This document shows positions 6,832-12,554 of a stretch of 12,554 nucleotides of DNA, piece by piece. The stretch spans positions 1 to 12,554 of the forward strand of contig JASGCF010000046.1 of assembly GCA_030054275.1 (NCBI GenBank). The letters are read 5' to 3'. The notes beneath the pieces were generated by a model that saw nothing but the letters and a program-made list of their open reading frames with translations, was not told the origin of the DNA and did no database searches. A program made the position numbers and the translations under genes. The DNA is from Limnohabitans sp. (GTDB lineage: Bacteria; Planctomycetota; Phycisphaerae; Phycisphaerales; SM1A02). Each line of letters starts with the position of its first letter. Within the stretch, counting starts at the first letter, position 1.

Positions 6832-7530
6832 ATGAGCGCAGAGTTTCCCACGACGCAGACCACTTGGATCGAGACGCGACTGGCGGAGGGTGAAACTGGC
6901 CGTGCTGCGTTGCATGAACATCTCATGCGACGCTACGGAGTGCCGCTGGCCGACTATGTGCGCGCGTCGGCGTTGCGCGCGATCGATGAGCCGGACGCGC
7001 TTGTGAACGAGTTTTTCGCGATGAGGCTTGCACGCGATGGCGACATGCAAGCGTGGCGTGCCAGCGGGTTACCGTTGCGACGATGGTTGGTGCATGGACT
7101 CTTACTTCATGGTCGTGAGCGGCAGCGCGAGGCGCGCCGCGCCGCGCGTGATGGTGCTGAGAGTGCGTGTGGCGGCTGCGGGTGTGCGTCGCCCTGCGAA
7201 GTTGGCCTCGAACCAAGTGCTTTCGAGCAATTCGAGCGCGCGTGGAGCAGCGCGCTTCTTTCTGAGGCATGCACGGTTGCGTCGCAGGAACTCATCGCGG
7301 AGAGCGATGGCGACGCGTGGGAGTGCTTCCGCAGGCACAACTTCGACGGCCTTGAGTACGCGGAAATCGCACAGGCCTTACGAATCACGACAGCCGAGGC
7401 ACGCACGCGCGCACGCCGCGCTGCCGATCGCTTTGAGCGCGCGTTGCGGCAGCTTCTTGAGGATGAGGGCGTTGCGCGCGACGATCTTGACGAGGAAATT
7501 GCGTGGCTGATGGAGGTTTCGGCGAGGTAA
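6832..7530 (+). CDS. Divergent ECF-like sigma factor protein with Cys cluster
   Basis: A 232-residue protein with the plan of a divergent ECF sigma factor. Residues ~40-90 (ASALRAIDEPDALVNEFFAM and a following Arg-rich helix) match the region-2 pattern of sigma proteins that carry -DAEDLVQEFF-. Residues ~132-150 (FEQFERAWSSALLSEA) and ~163-210 (FDGLEYAEIAQALRITTAEA, then a basic helix) match the region-4 helix-turn-helix. The end DLDEEIAWLMEVSAR matches the acidic tail of the same family. Odd points: region 2 is weak, the recognition helix has unusual TTAEARTRARR, and residues 113-122 hold CGGCGCASPC (Cys 113, 116, 118, 122) in the inter-domain linker, a possible metal or redox site. GGAG at 6819-6822 serves the ATG. 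It may be a true sigma factor or a degenerate regulator; no anti-sigma gene is adjacent. Confidence 0.6.
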   Translation: MSAEFPTTQTTWIETRLAEGETGRAALHEHLMRRYGVPLADYVRASALRAIDEPDALVNEFFAMRLARDGDMQAWRASGLPLRRWLVHGLLLHGRERQREARRAARDGAESACGGCGCASPCEVGLEPSAFEQFERAWSSALLSEACTVASQELIAESDGDAWECFRRHNFDGLEYAEIAQALRITTAEARTRARRAADRFERALRQLLEDEGVARDDLDEEIAWLMEVSAR

Positions 7531-7566
7531 CGCGATGGTGCGGTGTCGGCACAATGTGATTGCGAC

Positions 7567-10500
7567 TTACTTCGACCTCACAGCCGTGCTTTCAAACGCG
7601 CGCACATTTCCATCGCCGCACGCGGCCCACAGCGTGCCGTCGTTTGCCCATGTGATCTCGAAGGTTGCGCCGCGCCACAGAAGCAAAATCTCTTCACTCT
7701 CGTGAAGCTCTTGTTTCACGCTCCAAATGCGAAGCGTGTCGTCCGTCGCGCAACTTGCCAAGCGTGTGCTGTCTGCACTCCACGCAAGACTTCGCACATT
7801 TCCTCGGTGATTCGGAAGGCCCTTTTTCTGCGCAAAGTTCGCAGGGTCAAGGAAGCTCACCTCGCCAAGATTCCACACACAGCCAATCGCAAGCATGCGT
7901 TGATTCGGCGAAAGTGCGGCGGTGATCGGAAACTCGGGCTGCATGTCGAGATCCATGACTTCTGGCGGAGAAAGTGGCACTCCGCGCGCATCAAAGAGTC
8001 GCACCAACTTGGCAATATCACCTGAACCGCTTGGTAGGTACCACACGCCAGGAATTGCCGATGGCGCAGCCGATCCACAGCCCTGACCTCTTTGTGGAAG
8101 TGCCCACACGCGTGTGTTCGCGCTGTGAGTCTCGGCTTTCACAACGGTGTTCTGATTGGAAGCAAGAGTTTCTGGCTGCGTTCCATCGATCTCGACGCGC
8201 TCAATGACGAACGCAAGGTCGCCGATTCCGACGCCATCGCAGACCACGATCACGCGTTGTTCATCGACCACGGTGAGTCGCTGTGCTGCGTGAGGAAGTT
8301 CCACATTTGTCGTCGGCATGCCTTCGGCACCAAGCCATGCCACACCACCATTGTGGGCGATGACCACATCGCCGCGTTCTGTGACTCGCACGCCGTTCGC
8401 ATGGAATCCGCACGAAACTCGCGTCACAGCGTGGGTTGTGCGGTCGACTTTGAACAGTGATCCAGTTGCGGTGGTCGCGAAGATACTGCCTGCAGTTGAG
8501 GCAACTCCGAGAGCGATACTGCGCACAGGTTGACCTTCAAGCGGAATCGCGACAGGTTCGCTGGTCGCGCCATTTGGAAAGAGTTCGACGCGCGCGCTAA
8601 GGCCGCCGCCCGCGAATCCATCTCCTGTTGGCGAAGCGGCTGTTGCCCACACTTGGCTGTAGATTCCCGATGCGCTGCCAAGAAATCTTCCATCGCTGGT
8701 GTTGTAGCGATCAACTGTTTCGACCCAAGTTGCAACGAGTAACTCGCGCCCATCTGCTGTGAAACTGGGCGAACGAAAGATGCGGCCGCTGATGACTTTC
8801 TCCCAGATGGGTTTACCACTTGCTGCGTCGAGAACGGCGATGTACGGGCCGCCAACGGCCGCGACGCGTGTGCCATCAGCACTCATGGCAACGCCGCGCA
8901 CTTCTAAGGGTTGCCCTGGTACACGCCACGCCCAACGCATGGCGCCAGTTGCGGCATCAAGTGCAGTCACATGACCCGACATATCACCAAGAAACACCGT
9001 CGAAGCATCGGGGGCAACAGCAATGGCGCGCGGAAATGCAGCAAGCGGCGGATTTGCGCGCACCGTACGAACTACCGCAAGATCACTCGTGCTGCGTTCG
9101 GTGAAGCCATCGGATGTATTCGTGTAGACGCGTTGGCGCGAACGATCGAGCGCTGCGTCCTGCACGCCTGCGTCGGTTGCTGTCGCTTCGATCTTTCCAG
9201 TGCGGTCACGGATCTCGACTTGATCCGCGTTCACGACAAACAAGGCGCGTCCGTCGTGTAGCCCTTTCGCGCGCCAGTACGGCGCGTCTAATGCTCGTTG
9301 TTCGCACCACAGCACTTTGCGTGCGTGCGGGTCGAGCGCAAACGCGAAACTACTGGCCGCGCCGAACAGCAACGAACCATCGGGCGCGTAGTCGAGGCCA
9401 TAGACCTGTTGCTGAGCACTTGGGACGACATACTCCCACAGCGATTGATCTGCGCGTTGCGCCAAATGCTGCCATTCCCATGCGCGCAGTTCGGCTGGCG
9501 CGCGCGCAAGCATCTCGCGCGCAGCGCTTGCGTCACTCCGATCGAGCATGCTGCTCGCGGCTGCGATCGACGCGAGATACGCAGCCCATTCGGCGCGGGT
9601 GTGCGCAGCGCGTTCGCTGCGTAAGAGTGAGAGCGAAACGATCAACGCAAGCACAACAGCAACGGCAATTCCACACGCTGCTGTCAGCGAAGCGCGATGT
9701 CGCCGACAGAGTCGCTTGATGCCGTCCCATTCGGTGTCTGGCTTTGCAAGCAGTGGTTCGCCGCGCGCGAGTCTGCGAAGTTCGCTGGCGAACTCAAGTG
9801 CACTTTGATAGCGGCGCTCTGGATCTGTCGCGAGCGCCTTTGCAACAACCGCGTCGGTTGCATCAGGCATGGCGGCGAGAAACGCTGTGTTGCGGTGGGC
9901 CAACGCTGCACGCGATACGGGCTCGGGCGCATCATGAAGCAATCGATCAACATGCTGTGCAAGTGGCACATCGCGCGTATCAAACGGAGGACAACCAGCA
10001 AGCAAGTCGTAGAGCAACGCGCCTAATCCCCAGAGATCGCTGCGCGTATCAACGGTGGCGCTACGCGCTTGCTCTGGACTCATGTAGGCAAGCGTTCCCA
10101 TCGGGCCTTCGGTCGCTGCGGTGACCGAAGAGTTTGCCACCGCAGCAATGCCGAAGTCGATGATCTTTGGCACGCCATCTGCGCCCACGATCACATTACC
10201 TGGCTTGAGATCACGATGAATGACGCCAGCGCGATGCGCGTGGGCAAGCGCCTCCGCAACGCTCGCAACAAGTTCGATGCGTTCGCGCGGTGCAAGTTTC
10301 GCATCATCAGCCCAACGATTGACTGGCGTTGCGCCATCAACAAGTTCGAGCACGATGTAGGGAGTTTCGTTTTCGGATTCCGGCGCAATCGCGCTGGTAT
10401 CGAGCGCAGTAGCCCGCACGCGATCGGCTCGGAAGACACCCGCCGCGTACACACGCGCAATGTTCGGATGTTCGAGTCGGGCGAGTGCTTCCGCCTCGAC

Positions 10501-10950
10501 GCGCAATCGACGCGCACTTGACGCACTCATGCGTTCGCGTCGCACAACTTTGACAGCAACGCGCCGCCGCGGGAAATCTTGCGTGGCCGCGTAGACAACG
10601 CTCATGCCACCGGCGCCGATGACGCGGTCGACGCTGCAGCCACCGATACTCTGCCCAACGAGCGACTGCGCAAACAAGAGCGACGGTGTTTCGAGTGGCG
10701 CGTTTGGCACACTTGTCCGGAAGTTGTCCGCGGGCAGGTGATAGCGAAGGAGCGACTCGACTTCGTCAGCGATCGCTGGGCTTTGTTCTCGCAACTTCGC
10801 AAGCAGCGCACCGCGCGCAAGAGGTTGGAGTTCAACGATCTCTGCGAAGATCTCTTCTACGCGTCTCGGATCAGGCGCGTGGCCGTCTTCTGAAGAATTC
10901 AAGTTTGAAGGATTCAAGTTTGAAGAAGGCGCATCGCTACGATCGTTCAT
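7567..10950 (-). CDS. Membrane Ser/Thr protein kinase with C-terminal WD40/PQQ-like beta-propeller region
   Basis: Hanks-type kinase of 1127 residues. Order: a duplicated Asn-Leu-Asn-rich N-terminus; a helical module (~28-72, RRVEEIFAEIVELQPLARG and EVESLLRYH) typical of ECF-linked planctomycete kinases; the kinase domain (~103-396) with glycine loop IGAGGMSVVY (111-120), Lys 134 in VAVKVV, HRDLKPGN (245-252), IIDFG (263-267) and GTLAYMSPEQ (285-294), all intact; one transmembrane helix (~421-443); and about 600 residues of beta-propeller-like repeats. The last repeats are clear WD40 (RGNVRSLAWSADSTRLASC followed by DDTLRIWSV, ~1049-1077); earlier ones resemble PQQ-like blades (VTALDAATGAMRWAW). 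Topology suggests a cytosolic kinase and an extracytoplasmic sensor. Its ATG lies 27 bases after the ECF sigma stop, so both form one unit; the sigma factor is the obvious partner (known pattern plus inference). It converges with the sigma-like gene over a 36-base gap without a clear terminator. Confidence 0.93.
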   Translation of the reverse strand: MNDRSDAPSSNLNPSNLNSSEDGHAPDPRRVEEIFAEIVELQPLARGALLAKLREQSPAIADEVESLLRYHLPADNFRTSVPNAPLETPSLLFAQSLVGQSIGGCSVDRVIGAGGMSVVYAATQDFPRRRVAVKVVRRERMSASSARRLRVEAEALARLEHPNIARVYAAGVFRADRVRATALDTSAIAPESENETPYIVLELVDGATPVNRWADDAKLAPRERIELVASVAEALAHAHRAGVIHRDLKPGNVIVGADGVPKIIDFGIAAVANSSVTAATEGPMGTLAYMSPEQARSATVDTRSDLWGLGALLYDLLAGCPPFDTRDVPLAQHVDRLLHDAPEPVSRAALAHRNTAFLAAMPDATDAVVAKALATDPERRYQSALEFASELRRLARGEPLLAKPDTEWDGIKRLCRRHRASLTAACGIAVAVVLALIVSLSLLRSERAAHTRAEWAAYLASIAAASSMLDRSDASAAREMLARAPAELRAWEWQHLAQRADQSLWEYVVPSAQQQVYGLDYAPDGSLLFGAASSFAFALDPHARKVLWCEQRALDAPYWRAKGLHDGRALFVVNADQVEIRDRTGKIEATATDAGVQDAALDRSRQRVYTNTSDGFTERSTSDLAVVRTVRANPPLAAFPRAIAVAPDASTVFLGDMSGHVTALDAATGAMRWAWRVPGQPLEVRGVAMSADGTRVAAVGGPYIAVLDAASGKPIWEKVISGRIFRSPSFTADGRELLVATWVETVDRYNTSDGRFLGSASGIYSQVWATAASPTGDGFAGGGLSARVELFPNGATSEPVAIPLEGQPVRSIALGVASTAGSIFATTATGSLFKVDRTTHAVTRVSCGFHANGVRVTERGDVVIAHNGGVAWLGAEGMPTTNVELPHAAQRLTVVDEQRVIVVCDGVGIGDLAFVIERVEIDGTQPETLASNQNTVVKAETHSANTRVWALPQRGQGCGSAAPSAIPGVWYLPSGSGDIAKLVRLFDARGVPLSPPEVMDLDMQPEFPITAALSPNQRMLAIGCVWNLGEVSFLDPANFAQKKGLPNHRGNVRSLAWSADSTRLASCATDDTLRIWSVKQELHESEEILLLWRGATFEITWANDGTLWAACGDGNVRAFESTAVRSK
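10896..10925 (-). repeat. 15-base direct duplication at the kinase N-terminus
   Basis: Plus-strand units 10896-10910 and 10911-10925 share 14 of 15 bases (core ATTCAAGTTTGAAG). In the minus-strand kinase frame they code for the doubled Asn-Leu-Asn-Pro-Ser / Asn-Leu-Asn-Ser-Ser stretch at residues ~11-20. Confidence 0.88.
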
Positions 10951-10977
10951 GGCGTAGTCTTGTTGGAAAGGCGGCGC

Positions 10978-11562
10978 TTACGCATCACGATCAAGTTCGC
11001 GGCGCAGCCATGCGCGCGCAAAGACCCAGTCTTTCTCGACGGTCGACTCACTGACGCCGAGAACCTTCGCAACTTCAGCCGTGGACATTCCAAGCATGTA
11101 GCGAAGGCGCGCGACTTCTGCAGCGCGCGGATGATCGCGCGCCAATCGATCAAGCGCTGCGGGCAAACCATACTCCGCGGCAGATCGCGCACTTCGCGTG
11201 TCTGCGAGTTCACCTGCCACGAAGGTCAGTGGGACTGGCGCGCGTCCGCCGCCGCGTTTCTGCGCCTTTCGTGTACGCGCGAGGTCGATGAGCACTTGCT
11301 CGCATGCTTGTGCAACCGAGCCGAAGAAGTGGCGACGGCTATCCCACGCGCGCGGGGGTGTGCGTCCGATACGCAAGAAGATCTCGTGCACGATTCCGGT
11401 CGGATGGAGGTCGCCAAACTGTGCGTCGGTTGAAGATTCGCGGGCAAGTGCTGCTGCCGCGATGGATCGCACTTCGTTGTAAACCTCTGTCCACGCGAGC
11501 TCTGCGGCAAGTGCATCGCCTGCAAGCGAGCGATTGAGAAGGGTTGTCAGTGAAGCGGTCAC
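10978..11562 (-). CDS. ECF sigma factor, Sig-70_X6 (TIGR02999)-like, kinase-linked
   Basis: RNA polymerase extracytoplasmic-function sigma factor of 194 residues, matching the usual ~185-200. Region 2 runs through ~4-102, with SLTTLLNRSLAGDALAAELA at the start, DLHPTGIVHEIFLRI (51-65) and RRHFFGSVAQACEQVLIDLA (76-95). The family-typical RTRKAQKRGGGRAPVPL linker (97-112) follows. Region 4 (~134-190) carries the helix-turn-helix MSTAEVAKVLGVSESTVEKD (159-178). The GTG at 11562 is chosen because family alignment begins there; the frame is open upstream to 11904 but that part resembles nothing. No ribosome site precedes it; TAGTAT lies seven bases upstream, suggesting a leaderless mRNA. No anti-sigma gene is present; the downstream kinase, 27 bases away, is the likely regulator, as described for planctomycete ECF groups linked to Ser/Thr kinases. 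Confidence 0.88.
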   Translation of the reverse strand: MTASLTTLLNRSLAGDALAAELAWTEVYNEVRSIAAAALARESSTDAQFGDLHPTGIVHEIFLRIGRTPPRAWDSRRHFFGSVAQACEQVLIDLARTRKAQKRGGGRAPVPLTFVAGELADTRSARSAAEYGLPAALDRLARDHPRAAEVARLRYMLGMSTAEVAKVLGVSESTVEKDWVFARAWLRRELDRDA

Positions 11563-11569
11563 GCGGTGA

Positions 11570-11575
11570 ATACTA
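11570..11575 (-). promoter_or_regulatory. Candidate leaderless -10 box before the ECF sigma gene
   Basis: On the minus strand TAGTAT ends seven bases before the GTG start at 11562, with no Shine-Dalgarno sequence between. This is the TANNNT arrangement of leaderless genes. If the gene is autoregulated by its own ECF sigma, the true promoter would differ and lie elsewhere. Confidence 0.35.
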
Positions 11576-11671
11576 CAGCGTGCGTCAGAAGCGCGCGCTG
11601 TTGTGCTGCACTTCAAAAACGGCAGATTCTTCAGAATTCGATGCGGGTTTGTTCGCGCCTTGCGCATGCAT

Positions 11672-11697
11672 TCACACGCAAAGCGTTTTCGCTGTGA
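11672..11697. promoter_or_regulatory. 26-base dyad, candidate operator between sigma and beta-helix genes
   Basis: The sequence has symmetric form TCACA-N3-AAA-N-CG-N-TTT-N3-TGTGA, with nine of thirteen base pairs symmetric about the centre. It sits 109 bases before the ECF sigma start and 121 bases before the beta-helix start, a natural place for a regulator binding site acting on both. A shorter AT-rich dyad, ATTCTTCAGAAT, lies at 11626-11637. The order of half-sites is opposite to a CRP site. Confidence 0.4.
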
Positions 11698-11743
11698 CTT
11701 GATGTCGTCTGTCAAGCACTGCGCGATTTGCGATTGAGCTGAT

Positions 11744-11764
11744 GACTGCGTTGGTTTCGCAGTC
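11744..11764 (+). promoter_or_regulatory. Stem-loop upstream of the beta-helix gene
   Basis: Perfect 7-base-pair stem GACTGCG / CGCAGTC enclosing the loop TTGGTTT, 54 bases before the ATG at 11819. It may be a leader RNA structure or an operator dyad. No T tract follows, so it is not a standard terminator. Confidence 0.3.
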
Positions 11765-11804
11765 CGCACAGATTTCGCCCAAAGCAGGTGTATGTACGAG
11801 CCCT

Positions 11805-11810
11805 GAGGAG
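11805..11810 (+). promoter_or_regulatory. Ribosome binding site deciding the beta-helix start
   Basis: GAGGAG lies eight bases before the ATG at 11819. An in-frame TGA at 11804-11806 rules out any earlier start, so this site picks 11819 among five closely spaced in-frame ATGs (11819, 11849, 11873, 11882, 11891). Confidence 0.7.
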
Positions 11811-11818
11811 ATCGATCG

Positions 11819-12554
11819 ATGCTGGCACAGAAGGATGGCCTGTCGCGCATGTGCGCGAAGCGTTCGTTGCGTATGTCGCGTATGACGCGTATGTCGCGCA
11901 TCACGCGTGTTGTTGCGCCTGCCTTCGCGTTGTGCGTGGCGAGTACCGCGTGGTCGGCGACGCTCTATGTCGACGGCAATCCGTCTGACTCTTATACGCC
12001 GCCGAGCGGTTCGACGGTCTACACCACGATCCAGGCTGCGATCGACGCCGCTGCGAACGGGGATGTGGTGAAGGTCTATCCCGGCGATTACACATCGACC
12101 CAAGCGGAGGTTGTGAATCTTCGCGGCAAGGCGATCGTGGTTGAGGCGGCGATTGCGAGGATTCCGGGCAACGGCGCGACCTATGCCCGGATCGATGGGC
12201 AGGACCAGCGCCGCTGCGTGGTCGCGACGCTGAACGAGACCGAAGCGACCGTCGTGCGCGGATTTGAGCTCTGGCGCGGACGCGCCTCGGCTGGCGCGGG
12301 TATGTACGTCGTGAACGGCGACCCGCGTATCGAGGATTGCCGCTTTATCTCAAACGTCGCCACCGGCGGTGTCGCTTCGGGCGGTGGATTGCGTCTGTTG
12401 AACAGTGCATCGGTGATTCACGAGTGCTATTTCGACAACAACTCCGCTGACGCTGAGGGCGGCGGCATCTTCAACGCCAACGGGCCGCTCATGATCACTT
12501 CGTGCGAGTTCGTGAATAACCGCGCTCCGCGCGGCGGCGGGTACTTCACGCGGG
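11819..12554 (+). CDS. Secreted right-handed parallel beta-helix protein (3' end cut by window)
   Basis: The frame is open from ATG 11819 to the window end (245 codons plus one base), so the gene continues outside. The N-terminus is strongly basic (RSLRMSRMTRMSRITR), followed by a hydrophobic core VVAPAFALCVASTAWSA and probable cleavage after residue 47, giving mature TLYVDGN. YTTIQAAIDAAANGDVVKVYPGDY (read as YTTIQAAIDA at ~68-77, then GDVVKVYPGDY at 81-91) is the classic opening of pectate-lyase-like beta-helix proteins. Coils then repeat every 26-29 residues: IEDCRFISN (171-179), IHECYFDNN (200-208), ITSCEFVNN (226-234), each with a Cys and an Asn ladder, alternating with Gly-rich turns. 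No catalytic residues can be named. Likely cell surface or exported; carbohydrate binding or cleavage, or adhesion, are options. Divergent from the sigma-kinase unit. Confidence 0.88.
   Translation, partial: MLAQKDGLSRMCAKRSLRMSRMTRMSRITRVVAPAFALCVASTAWSATLYVDGNPSDSYTPPSGSTVYTTIQAAIDAAANGDVVKVYPGDYTSTQAEVVNLRGKAIVVEAAIARIPGNGATYARIDGQDQRRCVVATLNETEATVVRGFELWRGRASAGAGMYVVNGDPRIEDCRFISNVATGGVASGGGLRLLNSASVIHECYFDNNSADAEGGGIFNANGPLMITSCEFVNNRAPRGGGYFTR
11870..11908 (+). repeat. 9-base tandem repeat in the signal-peptide n-region
   Basis: Units CGTATGTCG, CGTATGACG, CGTATGTCG, CGCATCACG (11870-11905) and a following CGT code for Arg-Met-Ser/Thr repeats before the hydrophobic core of the signal peptide. 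The repeat multiplies in-frame ATG codons and positive charges. Confidence 0.85.

Noticed and set aside
9114..9719. Plus-strand 201-codon frame opposite the kinase gene
   Set aside because: Arg-rich translation without any domain; it is the antisense of the propeller region.
11672..11697. CRP/FNR-type binding site
   Set aside because: Half-sites are in the order TCACA...TGTGA with a 16-base gap, the reverse of TGTGA-N6-TCACA.
11563..11904. Upstream extension of the ECF sigma frame by 114 codons
   Set aside because: The extension shows no sigma similarity, would make the protein far longer than the family, and overlaps the start of the divergent beta-helix gene.
11788..11988. Plus-strand 66-codon frame overlapping the beta-helix start
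   Set aside because: It has no ribosome site or domain and is a shadow of the frame starting at 11819.

Overview
The window reads as a piece of a planctomycete chromosome, most likely from the Phycisphaerae. This is inferred from the gene families and GC-rich codon use, not from any marker gene. Pointers are a Sig-70_X6/TIGR02999-type ECF sigma factor directly upstream of a very large Ser/Thr kinase with a WD40/PQQ-like sensor half, a second divergent sigma-like protein of a type common in Planctomycetes, a short-LID adenylate kinase, and a secreted right-handed beta-helix protein.

Left part (2-4051, plus strand): the 3' end of tpiA, secG with a long Thr/Pro/Ala tail, a yicC-family RNase gene, an APH/CotS-like small-molecule phosphotransferase gene, and a gene for an exported PDZ protein. 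The first four are spaced by 3-22 bases and look like one transcript. The PDZ gene has a 49-base gap and may have its own leaderless promoter. It meets adk (minus strand) tail to tail over a hairpin at 4057-4074.

Middle (4064-7530): adk and recJ diverge from a 197-base intergenic region. recJ is followed three bases later by a sigma-like protein with a Cys cluster between its putative region 2 and region 4.

Right part (7567-12554): on the minus strand, the ECF sigma gene (GTG start 11562) and the 1127-residue kinase gene form a two-gene unit, consistent with the planctomycete pattern in which a kinase controls its cognate sigma factor. Divergent from it, on the plus strand, is a secreted beta-helix protein cut by the window end; its reading frame is open from 11819 to 12554. 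The 256-base divergent region holds a 26-base dyad at 11672-11697 and a leader hairpin at 11744-11764.

Two patterns cut across genes. Several genes carry near-perfect in-frame tandem repeats (units of 9, 12 or 15 bases) in linkers or termini. Three genes without a Shine-Dalgarno sequence (PDZ, recJ, ECF sigma) have a TANNNT hexamer 6-7 bases before the start codon, the signature of leaderless transcripts, while several genes inside transcription units have GGAG-type sites. No tRNA, rRNA, CRISPR, insertion sequence or integration site was recognised.
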